In this document: in pieces, positions 41,375-48,795 of the stretch | Layout of the letters: the number at the start of each line of letters is the position of its first letter | Numbering within the stretch: position 1 is the stretch's first letter | Source: Bifidobacterium adolescentis ATCC 15703 | GTDB lineage: Bacteria; Actinomycetota; Actinomycetes; Actinomycetales; Bifidobacteriaceae | Reading direction: 5' to 3' | NCBI RefSeq assembly: GCF_000010425.1 | Contig: NC_008618.1 | Location: 1,543,946-1,607,945, forward strand | Length of the DNA: 64,000 nucleotides | The notes under the pieces: model-generated | Told to the model about the DNA's origin: nothing | What the model saw: only the letters and a program-made list of their open reading frames with translations | Databases searched by the model: none | Translations under genes and position numbers: made by a program

Positions 41375-41688
41375 CACTCATCCCCCATCCCGGATGGCTC
41401 TTCCATGTCCTTGGAATCGTTCTCCGGCGCTTCGGACCGTTTCAGAGCGAGTTCATTAACAATACGTTCCACGGCCCGAATGTCAGTGGCAGTGTTGCCC
41501 GCATTCTTCGCCTGGACGCGCAAGTCTTCCACATGCGTCTCAAGCTCCTTGAGCCGTATGCGCGCGGCACTGATTTCAGTCAATCCTTGGGCTAACGCAT
41601 CGAGCGCGTCCATCCGAGACTGCTGGGATTCGCGAATCGCCTTCGAAATGTTGCGTCTTGTGTCGCGGGCCCTGTTGCTGTGGGACAA
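41374..41688 (-). CDS. Small coiled-coil transfer protein
   Basis: A 104-aa helical protein. No ATG fits; the TTG at 41688 is best because AAGGAG lies six bases upstream. It has a basic N-terminus (HSNRARDTRRNISKAIR) and an amphipathic ARIRLKELETHVEDLRVQAK coiled coil, with an acidic tail. It is first in a three-gene unit with the VirB8-like and wall-hydrolase genes. A Motif 1 site lies 66 bases upstream. Confidence 0.65.
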   Translation of the reverse strand: MSHSNRARDTRRNISKAIRESQQSRMDALDALAQGLTEISAARIRLKELETHVEDLRVQAKNAGNTATDIRAVERIVNELALKRSEAPENDSKDMEEPSGMGDE

Positions 41689-41753
41689 ATTCAACTCCTT
41701 ACCTTCGATGAACCGGATACCCTGCAAGGATGAATCGATACGCCGCGCTCGAC

Positions 41754-41770
41754 GGCGCACGGTGTCTACA
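41754..41770 (-). promoter_or_regulatory. Motif 1 site (leftward member of a divergent pair)
   Basis: Reads TGTAGACACCGTGCGCC towards the gene at 41688, one mismatch from consensus. Confidence 0.8.
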
Positions 41771-41788
41771 AAAAGCGTTCGGAGAATG

Positions 41789-41805
41789 TGTAGACACCGT
41801 GCGCC
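41789..41805 (+). promoter_or_regulatory. Motif 1 site (rightward member of a divergent pair)
   Basis: TGTAGACACCGTGCGCC towards the gene at 41877. With the site at 41754 it makes a 17-bp perfect inverted repeat with an 18-base spacer, so each divergent unit has its own copy. Confidence 0.8.
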
Positions 41806-41876
41806 GCTGGCTGGTGGGAACCGCATCAGGATTGAAGAGCCATTCATCAATAGCCAACAATGGGAAGGATCAGAGA

Positions 41877-42170
41877 ATGGAGCGTCTTCTGGAAAACGTT
41901 GCCGGCATGCTCACCGGACTATGGGATTGGACCATACGACTGAACGGCGGATTGCAAGTCACGCTCGTCCTCATGGCGGTCGTCATGTCAGGCGTGTGCA
42001 CAATCGTTGCGAAACGCATGAACGGTCCGACGGCTGATTTGAACGGGAGCCTGGCTGGACGAACCACCATCATCGTTGCCGCATACGTGCTCGGTGTCGT
42101 CTTCATGATCGTGGCCATGTTTGGTGTGGCGGCGGTATTCGCGCCATTGCTCGGATTCGTTGAACTGTGA
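41877..42170 (+). CDS. 97-residue two-helix membrane protein
   Basis: Two membrane helices, LQVTLVLMAVVMSGVCTIVA and TIIVAAYVLGVVFMIVAMFG, separated by a basic KRMNGPTADLNGS turn. The ATG follows GGGAAGGATCAGAG. Divergent from the wall-hydrolase operon and also under a Motif 1 site, so probably a transfer-channel subunit of VirB2/VirB3 size. Not recognised. Confidence 0.7.
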   Translation: MERLLENVAGMLTGLWDWTIRLNGGLQVTLVLMAVVMSGVCTIVAKRMNGPTADLNGSLAGRTTIIVAAYVLGVVFMIVAMFGVAAVFAPLLGFVEL

Positions 42171-42481
42171 CGTCGCCTGTCGTCTTCCGGCCGCACCTAC
42201 TGGGCGCGGCCTTTTCGTATCCGGATTTGAGGTGGCTAAAGACAGTATGGACGCGGATAGTGAGGCCGGTCCACGGAGTTATGGGCTACACCGAATACCT
42301 TGCGCCAGAAGTGGCAATGGGAATCATGCGTAGTTGGTATCCGGAAGGAAGCATGATGTCATATTCGATTTGTATCGACCGCTGAATCCAAAAGAGGAAG
42401 AACCTTCTTCCGGTCCAGGCGGAGACATCCTTTCCGGATGCCAGACCGTCACTGAACAAACAAGCGAAAGGCGAGATTAAC
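42171..42481. other. Short gene-free region
   Basis: 310 bases before the RHH-like gene. It holds no Motif 1 site, unlike the region before the paralogue at 44431. Nothing else is seen. Confidence 0.4.
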
Positions 42482-42955
42482 GTGGGACGCAAGAACTTCC
42501 CGTACCGAATCATGGCACGGATTGACAACGAACAATACGCAAGACTGAAAGAAGAGAGCTTGGCTCACGGCTATCAGGTCGCAGTCGTGCAACGGTGGCT
42601 CCTGCTTCCACAAAGCGTCGACGGCTTGCATCCAGGACGTCTCGACAACGCTGATATGCTGATGAGGCTTCCGTTGCCGTCCGGATCGACGAGTGGGCAA
42701 AAAGATGCGAGGCCTTATCGGAACATCTATCTGACGGATGCCGAATACGAACTGATTACCCGCGCCGCGATGAATAAAGGTATCATCCGCTCCACGTATG
42801 TGACACGAATCCTCGAGGAACAAATCAGAGCCGCCGATTGCCTCGGATGGCCATTACCGAAAGACATCACAAATGAATCCGTGGACGACGAAGCTAGGCG
42901 AATGCTCCATAAGCTGATGGAGCGTAGGACAACGGAACGATGCTCGAACCGATGA
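42482..42955 (+). CDS. RHH-like mobilisation-region protein, copy A
   Basis: A 157-aa protein with a GTG start (GAAAGGCGAG upstream). The N-terminus FPYRIMARIDNEQYARLKEE and the central YLTDAEYELITRAAMNKGII with RSTYVTRILEEQ look like two ribbon-helix-helix-type units. The second resembles MobC-type relaxosome proteins. About half the residues match the paralogue at 44431, including LGWPLPKDITN. Probably a DNA-binding relaxosome or regulatory protein. Confidence 0.72.
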   Translation: MGRKNFPYRIMARIDNEQYARLKEESLAHGYQVAVVQRWLLLPQSVDGLHPGRLDNADMLMRLPLPSGSTSGQKDARPYRNIYLTDAEYELITRAAMNKGIIRSTYVTRILEEQIRAADCLGWPLPKDITNESVDDEARRMLHKLMERRTTERCSNR

Positions 42956-43064
42956 GTGACATTCCAGCAAGATGCAGGTGTTGCATGGATGGGTTCGCCA
43001 GCGCTTAAAAGTATACTTTATTGTAAGATAAACTCTTATTTCCGGTATGGCCAAAGAATGCAAA

Positions 43065-43090
43065 GGGCCGGTGTCCGAAGACACCGGCCC
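43065..43090. terminator. Strong GC-rich hairpin
   Basis: GGGCCGGTGT (43065-43074) and ACACCGGCCC (43081-43090) form a perfect 10-bp stem with a CCGAAG loop. No T run follows on either strand, so it may be a rho-dependent stop, an attenuator or a processing structure rather than an intrinsic terminator. Confidence 0.55.
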
Positions 43091-43191
43091 GACGCTTTGC
43101 CAGGGGATGGGAATGAAACCACCCCACCGGTTCCGGCCATCCTCCCGAAGAAGTCGTTGCGCACCGCCTTGAATGTGGGAGGAAGTTTGCA

Positions 43192-43494
43192 GTGCCTCGA
43201 CCGGCGATTTCCATTCTAACCGATATCATCGTTTATGTCGAGAAGGCCTTTTTGCAGGGGCTGGAACGACCGCCCGGCGACAGCCGGTCGACGTTGCCGC
43301 GCCTGACGCGGCGCGGCTTTACCGGAAAGGCGCAGATCATGCGCATGAATGAAGAGGGGCCGCGCGGCGGTCCCATGGTCTGGTTGATGGCGGTGCTTGT
43401 CGTCGCCCTCGCGGCCAAGGTGGACACCACCGCGGCCGACATCACGGTGCTCGCCATAGGCGCGTACGCGATGGCCAGCCATAACCGCGGCTAG
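43192..43494 (+). CDS. Small membrane protein
   Basis: Up to 100 aa from a GTG preceded by GGGAGG eight bases upstream. An internal ATG at 43339 would give only the C-terminal 51 residues. The clear feature is one membrane helix, VWLMAVLVVALAAKV, followed by a second weak one (ITVLAIGAYAMA). A canonical terminator starts nine bases after the stop, which supports transcription of this strand. Function unknown. Confidence 0.5.
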   Translation: MPRPAISILTDIIVYVEKAFLQGLERPPGDSRSTLPRLTRRGFTGKAQIMRMNEEGPRGGPMVWLMAVLVVALAAKVDTTAADITVLAIGAYAMASHNRG

Positions 43495-43502
43495 CGGTCC
43501 CG

Positions 43503-43540
43503 GTCTGCGGCGTGGTCTCCCACGCCGCAGACTTTTCTTC
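43503..43540 (+). terminator. Intrinsic terminator
   Basis: GTCTGCGGCGTGG (43503-43515) pairs perfectly with CCACGCCGCAGAC (43520-43532), followed by TTTTCTT. Confidence 0.85.
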
Positions 43541-43601
43541 GGTTGCCGTTCGTGGGGCCGGCGTTCGCGAGACTCACGTGGCAAGAATGCTCAGCCCGGC
43601 G

Positions 43602-43635
43602 ACAGTGTATAGTTTACCTATTAAGCATACACTTA
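43602..43635. repeat. Motif 2-type inverted repeat, left of the winged-helix-like gene
   Basis: ACAGTGT (43602-43608) and ACACTTA (43629-43635), 34 bases overall as in the 14-spacer class; the ATA/GCATA bases next to the arms extend the symmetry. A degenerate member. Confidence 0.5.
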
Positions 43636-43642
43636 GATTGTT

Positions 43643-43765
43643 TTAGTGTTTTACGCTTTTGGTGCGACGTTTCGGCTTTCTGCCCATCGTCTCGTTCTGC
43701 GGTCGGTTCCATGCCGTGGTCCTAGTCGCACCTCCATCGACGTTCACGACAGTGATGATCACCAT
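43643..43765 (-). CDS. 40-codon ORF with a ParA-like N-terminus
   Basis: Opens MVIITVVNVDGGATRTTA, which aligns with the start of the ParA at 47908 (MIVAVVNIKGGVGKTTTA), but the P-loop lysines are lost (DGGATRTT). It then ends with an unrelated basic tail, RKPKRRTKSVKH. Its ATG overlaps the stop of the winged-helix-like gene (ATGGTGA), so it would be translated with it. It looks like the remnant of a partition gene or a minimal peptide derived from one. Confidence 0.5.
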   Translation of the reverse strand: MVIITVVNVDGGATRTTAWNRPQNETMGRKPKRRTKSVKH

Positions 43766-44130
43766 TCCTCCCCTTCCTCGTCGATGGGCTTCCACGTCTC
43801 GGTGTCCAGGTCGAGCCTGGAGAACTCGGCGTCCAGTCTGAGCCGTTCGAGTTTGTTGTCGGCCCGCCGGTCCACGGCCTGGCGCCGCTTGTATTCCAGC
43901 GCCTTCTCCGGTGTCATGCAGACCAGGCGGCGGCGTCCGGCGTAGACGACGCGGAGCGTCTCGCACATGCCCTTCTCCTCGAGGCGCTTCGCGGCCCTGC
44001 GGCGGCTGCACACCTCGCTCTGCGCCATGCCTGGCCTTTTGACCAGCACGCCGACGTCGTGCGGTCTGGCTGCGTCTGCGGTGAGCTCGTCGAGCAGCTG
44101 CCGCTCGACCCTTCCGTATCCGAGGCTCAT
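43759..44130 (-). CDS. Winged-helix-like DNA-binding protein, copy A
   Basis: A 123-aa protein opening MSLGYGRVERQLLDEL. It is paralogous to the one at 50797 (MSRGLGKVERELLDEL). Both have RRRAAKRLEEKG / RRRAARSLDRKG, a likely recognition helix and wing. The C-terminal part is charged. A Motif 2-type repeat overlaps its promoter, which suggests autoregulation. The downstream ParA-like remnant hints at a decayed partition cassette. Confidence 0.7.
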   Translation of the reverse strand: MSLGYGRVERQLLDELTADAARPHDVGVLVKRPGMAQSEVCSRRRAAKRLEEKGMCETLRVVYAGRRRLVCMTPEKALEYKRRQAVDRRADNKLERLRLDAEFSRLDLDTETWKPIDEEGEEW

Positions 44131-44144
44131 GTCCGCTCCTTTTC

Positions 44145-44177
44145 AAAGTGTTAACTCTATTATAGAGTATACACTTA
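44145..44177 (-). promoter_or_regulatory. Motif 2 operator overlapping the promoter of the 44130 gene
   Basis: AAAGTGT (44145-44151) and ACACTTA (44171-44177), 33 bases overall. On the minus strand a TATAAT -10 box (CTCTATAATAGAG) lies in the middle, 15-30 bases before the gene's ATG. Confidence 0.65.
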
Positions 44178-44257
44178 TGTTTTTCAAATCCTTCCGACGC
44201 CCGTGTCCTCCATCGGCATATGTCTTCCTCGGCGGATGCCGTCCACCGACGAGGACT

Positions 44258-44274
44258 GGTAGACACCGTGCACC
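44258..44274 (+). promoter_or_regulatory. Motif 1 site upstream of the second RHH-like gene
   Basis: GGTAGACACCGTGCACC towards the gene at 44431, one mismatch from consensus. At 156 bases it is the most distant from its start. Confidence 0.75.
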
Positions 44275-44430
44275 GTCACACCTATCGGCGTGCGGTTGGA
44301 TTGATGTGGTGTCCGGTAACGACATTGTTCCGGTGCCTCGTCGGAAGGCTCGCTCTTCCGTGAGACGACGGGACGGGCTCTTCCCCATGGACTGGCGAAT
44401 AGTTTCGTCAAAAGGAAAGGGAAAAACGAA

Positions 44431-44895
44431 ATGGGATACAAGGCATTCCCCTATCGCATCATGGCGTGGATCTGTGACCACCAGTACCAGCGGTTGAGAG
44501 ATGAGAGCCGGGCGCATGGCTATCAGGTCGCCGTCGTGTTGCGCTGGTTGCTTCTTCCTCAAGCGTCATCGTGTCTTTATCCGGGAAGTCTTGATGGGGC
44601 GGATGGGATGATGCGTCGACCATTTCCCTCCGGAACAGTCGGTGGTGAGTTGAGACCTGCGGGCACGCGCCATGGTATCCGTTTATCGGATGCCGAATAC
44701 GAGGTGATTACCCGTGCCGCGATGATGAGGGGCGTCACCCGCGCCACATACGTGTCGGAGATCCTCGCGGAGCAATTCGACCTCGCCGAGCGTCTCGGGT
44801 GGCCGTTACCGGAAGATATTACGAACGTGTCAGTAGACGCCGACGCTAGGCAGATGCTCCATGAGCTGGAAGAGGACGCTTCCGTTCACCGATGA
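44431..44895 (+). CDS. RHH-like mobilisation-region protein, copy B
   Basis: A 154-aa paralogue of the 42482 protein (FPYRIMAWICDHQYQRLRDE, HGYQVAVVLRWLLLPQ, ITRAAMMRGVTRATYVSEIL, LGWPLPEDITN). It has an ATG start after GGAAAGGGAAAAACGAA. It is first of a group leading through a candidate oriT to mobC and the relaxase, so a relaxosome role is likely. Confidence 0.75.
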   Translation: MGYKAFPYRIMAWICDHQYQRLRDESRAHGYQVAVVLRWLLLPQASSCLYPGSLDGADGMMRRPFPSGTVGGELRPAGTRHGIRLSDAEYEVITRAAMMRGVTRATYVSEILAEQFDLAERLGWPLPEDITNVSVDADARQMLHELEEDASVHR

Positions 44896-44980
44896 CGCAG
44901 GATGGCATGGAGACAGGCGCAATCCTAATCAACGGGATAGGCGGAAGGCCGGCACGAAGCCGGACTCGGAAAGCGTCACC

Positions 44981-45032
44981 GTGGGGTAGCAAGTTATACG
45001 GTTTGTGCGTACAAACCGAAACCATTCCCCAC
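44981..45032. other. Candidate origin of transfer (oriT)
   Basis: Between the RHH-like gene and mobC. Nested inverted repeats: outer GTGGGG (44981-44986) / CCCCAC (45027-45032) and inner CGGTTTGT (44999-45006) / ACAAACCG (45011-45018) with a GCGT loop. Position upstream of mobC and the relaxase, a small stem-loop and lack of a coding sequence fit an oriT; the nick site cannot be assigned. Confidence 0.5.
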
Positions 45033-45137
45033 TGCGCCTACGGCGGTGGACATGGACCCGAGTGCCGCAGGCTTTAGAAGAAGGAACGGTGCTTTGCAAG
45101 ATTGCCGGACGAAGTGGTGGAAGGAGATGATGGGTCA

Positions 45138-45539
45138 TTGACGGCTAAAAACCAACAATATAGGACAGGGATCACCCGTAGCAGACGGATTTTCGTGCGT
45201 GTATCTGACCAAGAGTTCGATGAGATTCGTTCGGCCGCGGAAACGAGAGGTATCAGTGTCTCACGTTATCTGATTGAGTCTTGCGAAGTCGCTGCCAATC
45301 TCGAATCGGTCCGGAGAAAGTACGAAACCGAACCGGTCGTGAAAGAACTTGAAGCAATCAGGACTGAGATTTGGCATATCGGGCACAACATCAACCAGAT
45401 AGCGCGCAATACGAATCGGGAGATGGCCGCCGATGAAAGAGACGAATATTCGGCCGTCATAGCAGTGCGGAACTGCGCGTTGCTGCTTGCAGAGGTACGC
45501 GAAATCATCAATGGTTTTCGTTGGACTGATACCAAATGA
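45138..45539 (+). CDS. mobC: MobC-type relaxosome accessory protein
   Basis: A 133-aa protein. An N-terminal ribbon-helix-helix (RRIFVRVSDQEFDEIRSAAE, ISVSRYLIESC) is followed by the bacterial mobilisation-protein motif EIWHIGHNINQIARNTNREM (BacMob, PF05713-like). Such proteins bind oriT and help the relaxase melt and nick it. No ATG fits. The TTG at 45138 has GGAAGGAG 11 bases upstream and overlaps the TGA of a four-codon mini-ORF; a TTG at 45102 is the alternative. Confidence 0.85.
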   Translation: MTAKNQQYRTGITRSRRIFVRVSDQEFDEIRSAAETRGISVSRYLIESCEVAANLESVRRKYETEPVVKELEAIRTEIWHIGHNINQIARNTNREMAADERDEYSAVIAVRNCALLLAEVREIINGFRWTDTK

Positions 45540-45601
45540 TATAATGAACTGGAATCTTCACTCTCGTCCAGTGAATTTTCTCGTTGTTTATTTTGTATCC
45601 G

Positions 45602-45641
45602 GCCGGTAGGGATTTTCATAACCCAATCTCTACCGGCTTTT
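45602..45641 (+). terminator. Intrinsic terminator after mobC
   Basis: GCCGGTAGGGATT (45602-45614) pairs with AATCTCTACCGGC (45625-45637) with one wobble, followed by TTTTCTG. It separates mobC from the relaxase transcript. Confidence 0.75.
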
Positions 45642-45808
45642 CTGCATTTTGATATCTGTTGTGTTTGTTCTGAAAAGTGTTGTCGACACAGTTCATTGTC
45701 GCCTCGGTTACCAGGTAGGAGCAGCCACTCCCCTACTTGGTCGATGGATGATGAATTTCAATATAAGAAGAAACCTTGCGGGGATGCCGCCACTCAATTT
45801 TGGAAATT

Positions 45809-45825
45809 TGTAGACGTTGTGCACC
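45809..45825 (+). promoter_or_regulatory. Motif 1 site directly before the relaxase
   Basis: TGTAGACGTTGTGCACC, only 25 bases before the relaxase start; if bound by a repressor it would block the RNA start or ribosome loading. Confidence 0.75.
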
Positions 45826-45850
45826 ATGAAGGGAATTAACATGCCGGACG

Positions 45851-47206
45851 ATGAGAAGCATGATTCCAAAGATTAGCCGCGGTTCGAATCCTGCAGGATT
45901 GGTGAAGTACCTGTTCGGCAAAGGTCGCCATAACGAGCACGCCAACCAGCACCTCATCGCCTGCAGTACTGATCTGCTCGACTCATTCGATTTCGACGGG
46001 CGCCTCATCGAGGCGTACGCGAGAATCGGAACACGGTTCGACCGACGATACCATGACAGGGAACTTAGGGACGACCCATTCCCCCGCGACCGCCGAGGCA
46101 GACATAATCCCGACAAAGAGCATGGCAAGGATCGTATCTGGCATTGTTCGTTGTCCATCAAGGCAGGTCAAGGTATTCTCACCGACGAGCAATGGGACTC
46201 GATCGTCCGCGACTATCTGGAACGTATGAACATCCTGCCTGCCGGCGACATGTCCAAGGTGACTTGGCTCGCGGTACGCCATGGACTGAGCCGGAACGGC
46301 AACGACCACGTGCATGTGATGGTGCAGCTCGCAATGGACGACGGATGGCTCAACACATTCAACGACATGAAGAATGCGCAGCGATCATGCCGCGAGATGG
46401 AACGGGAACATCCCGAACTGATTGAACTCGACCGGTCGACCACGGCAAACCACGTCAGATACCGGTATGCCGAATGGCGTCGTTGGGCGGAATGGAAAGC
46501 TCGGAACGAATATGATGGGGCACTCCCCTGGCCGACGCTCAGCAGGGACGAACACACCCGCAGGATCGCCGCAGTAGCTGCCGAAACGATGCCGAAACAA
46601 CACGTGGGACTCATCGTGGAGGCATGCGCGAAAGCGTCAAGGAGCGAAGACGAATTCATCCGCCGCGTCCGACGCGAAGGATTCAACATCGACCCGCATC
46701 TACGTAAAGGAGTGTCCAAGGACTCATTCAAATCACCAAGCCAAGTGGTCGGATACCAAATCACCTGGCGCAGTGCGGACGGTTGGACTGAACGATTCAA
46801 CGCAATCGACATCGGTTCGGACATGAGACTACGGGAATTGCGAAACGCTTGGATTCATGATGAGAGAAGCGAAGCCCTTGCCGTCCAGGAGTGGCGAGCA
46901 AGCATGGAAAACAGACCACCGTTCCTTTCCGATGGCATGGAACGGCAGATTGCGAATTTATCCACGTATGATATGGAAAAACTGATCAACGAAGCATTCC
47001 ACATCGCCATAAACGTACGACGCGCAAACGAGAACCCGGATGACTATGACCAAGCGCTATGCGAGGGACTGCGCGTATTCGACAGATTGTTCGAACGTTA
47101 CGGAATCGGAAATGCTCCCACGGATAGAAACGATATGGACGGCAACGTGGTCGAATTATTGTCACAGCCGTCGAGTGCCAGAATAGACCACCTGTCATCG
47201 CATTGA
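45851..47206 (+). CDS. Relaxase / mobilisation nuclease (MobA-like)
   Basis: A 451-aa relaxase of the PF03432-like type. The N-terminus MIPKISRGSNPAGLVKYLFG and KGRHNEHANQHLIA is typical of actinobacterial MOB relaxases. The metal-binding His motif is NGNDHVHVMVQLAMDDGW (about residues 157-174). The C-terminal part (about 230-400) is helical and basic. It would cut one strand at oriT, stay bound to the 5' end and be led out by the VirD4-like ATPase. An ATG at 45860 (MIPK) is an alternative start. Confidence 0.88.
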   Translation: MRSMIPKISRGSNPAGLVKYLFGKGRHNEHANQHLIACSTDLLDSFDFDGRLIEAYARIGTRFDRRYHDRELRDDPFPRDRRGRHNPDKEHGKDRIWHCSLSIKAGQGILTDEQWDSIVRDYLERMNILPAGDMSKVTWLAVRHGLSRNGNDHVHVMVQLAMDDGWLNTFNDMKNAQRSCREMEREHPELIELDRSTTANHVRYRYAEWRRWAEWKARNEYDGALPWPTLSRDEHTRRIAAVAAETMPKQHVGLIVEACAKASRSEDEFIRRVRREGFNIDPHLRKGVSKDSFKSPSQVVGYQITWRSADGWTERFNAIDIGSDMRLRELRNAWIHDERSEALAVQEWRASMENRPPFLSDGMERQIANLSTYDMEKLINEAFHIAINVRRANENPDDYDQALCEGLRVFDRLFERYGIGNAPTDRNDMDGNVVELLSQPSSARIDHLSSH

Positions 47207-47770
47207 ATATAAGTTGAAAGCTTCATTGACTGCAACAGCGGAATAGATAAAACAGATAACACTGACGTTCGGGGTACGGGACGCTCGCACAGATTGTTGA
47301 TTTGACAGCGAATCGATTCCTGGCACTCGATCATGAATAAGGATTTGATCAGATTATCCGATTAAACTATATAAAATCTAATAAAGACTTATATAATCCT
47401 TATATAAGCATTAAATAAGAATTATATATTCATCTATTGAAATACTGGTCTCATGCGAAGTAATCAGGGAACGATTTCCCGTTTTCATTCATTGGAACGT
47501 ATCCGCTGATGGCAGTGATTCATTAATGCTTTTGTTTGACTTCCGTCTATAAGAATTGACATGAATCATAAAAAAGCCTAGGGGAGAGGTGCGCAAGTTT
47601 GGCGCGTCCGATGAGGTCTCCTATGGCCGAGTCGGGAAACTGATCCGCAAAATGCCAGGACTTGCTCCTCTTCTTAATTTAAGACACGGTTGCTGATGTC
47701 CGCTGAATCTAGTGTGACCCTACGGCACATAAGTATTACCGAACGATTGGATGGCATTCACACGGCACTA
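47207..47770. other. Gene-free AT-rich region between relaxase and partition genes
   Basis: About 560 bases. The stretch 47340-47430 is a series of TATATAA/TTATATA words with weak palindromes; the rest shows no gene or clear terminator. With the AT-rich block 47825-47895 it may hold the partition site. Confidence 0.45.
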
Positions 47771-47803
47771 TAAGTGTTGCTCGCATTTGCGATACAACGC
47801 TTA
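47771..47803. repeat. Motif 2 inverted repeat upstream of parA
   Basis: TAAGTGTTGC (47771-47780) and ACAACGCTTA (47794-47803) with a 13-base spacer, about 105 bases before the parA start. Confidence 0.75.
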
Positions 47804-47907
47804 AAGGATTGTCTGAAGGTCTATAGCGAAATATAAGATTAATATAAGACTTATATAAGTATTTATGATATATTATATAATGATTATATAAAACTATGGA
47901 GGTCATC

Positions 47908-48495
47908 ATGATTGTGGCTGTAGTGAATATCAAGGGAGGTGTTGGCAAGACCACCACGGCCATCGCCCTCGCCACCCTTGCCGCACGGAAAGGGCACGAA
48001 GTCGTGGTGCTCGATGCCGATGAGCAATCCAGTGCGAGCCTATGGGCTTGGAATGCAGAGCAGAACGGCAAGCCGCTGCCGTTCTCGGTGGAAAGCGCCA
48101 ACATCGCCACCCTACGCAGACTGAAGCCCGACGATCCGCGCCTCGTCATCATTGACACCCCGCCGACAGGCAAGATCACCGACGAAGCGACCTCCGTCTC
48201 GGACTTCGTGATCGTACCGACCAGTCCCAACAGCATTGACCTGCAGCAGACTTCGGCAGTGGCTGACAATCTCGAGGAAGTCGGCAAGCAATATGCAGTG
48301 TTGATAGTCCGTGCCGAGCCGCACACCATCGCGCTCAAAAGCGCGCAGGAATACTTCAGGGAGAAGGACAGCAGCGTGTTCGACGCTGTGATTCCTAAGA
48401 GGGCCGACTTGGGCAACGTGTACGGTCAGCCATTCGGCAGCAACCTATATGGCTACGAAGACGTCTACAAGGAACTCGAGGAGGCAACCAACTGA
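47908..48495 (+). CDS. parA: ParA-type partition ATPase
   Basis: A 195-aa small ParA (type Ib). The deviant Walker A is NIKGGVGKTTTAIALA at the very N-terminus; the Walker A' and B regions are VVLDADEQSSASLWA and LVIIDTPPTGKITDE. It has no N-terminal HTH, so another factor must regulate it. ATG 47908 has GGAGG six bases upstream. The ATPase moves plasmid copies using its small partner encoded next, whose ATG overlaps its stop (TGATG). Confidence 0.95.
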   Translation: MIVAVVNIKGGVGKTTTAIALATLAARKGHEVVVLDADEQSSASLWAWNAEQNGKPLPFSVESANIATLRRLKPDDPRLVIIDTPPTGKITDEATSVSDFVIVPTSPNSIDLQQTSAVADNLEEVGKQYAVLIVRAEPHTIALKSAQEYFREKDSSVFDAVIPKRADLGNVYGQPFGSNLYGYEDVYKELEEATN

Positions 48496-48728
48496 TGGCG
48501 ATTAAACCAATCAGGGCGAACAGGCCGGATGAGCCGACCGGCAGACTTATGGACCTGCAGGACACCAAGCACAAAGGCGACAGCGAAGGCAATGATAAGA
48601 CCATGATGAGTTTCATGATCCCTGTCGACCTAAAAAAGGAACTTAAGGAACGCGCTGCGCGTCTTGGCACCAGCGCCTCGCGTCTCATCGTGGATGGAGT
48701 TCGACTGAGACTTAAGCAGGATGACTGA
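48495..48728 (+). CDS. Ribbon-helix-helix partition partner (ParG/omega-like)
   Basis: A 77-aa protein. The flexible N-terminus (RANRPDEPTGRLMDLQDTKH) ends in an RHH-type domain MMSFMIPVDLKKELKERAAR with LGTSASRLIVDGVRLRLK. Size and place after a type Ib ParA fit the centromere-binding partner that also represses the operon. One-base overlap with parA. Confidence 0.82.
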   Translation: MAIKPIRANRPDEPTGRLMDLQDTKHKGDSEGNDKTMMSFMIPVDLKKELKERAARLGTSASRLIVDGVRLRLKQDD

Positions 48729-48756
48729 CGCCAATCAATGATTTTTATATAAGTAT

Positions 48757-48795
48757 TATATAGGTCCTATATGAATTTCATATAGGACCTATATA
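48757..48795. terminator. Perfect 19-bp-arm palindrome after the partition genes
   Basis: Arms 48757-48775 and 48777-48795 (TATATAGGTCC... / ...GGACCTATATA) meet at a GAATTTC centre. It lies 29 bases after the partner's stop. A terminator is likely, but its likeness to the palindrome at 14588-14632 (both have TATATA arms and a GAATT centre) leaves room for a centromere or protein-binding role. Confidence 0.6.
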
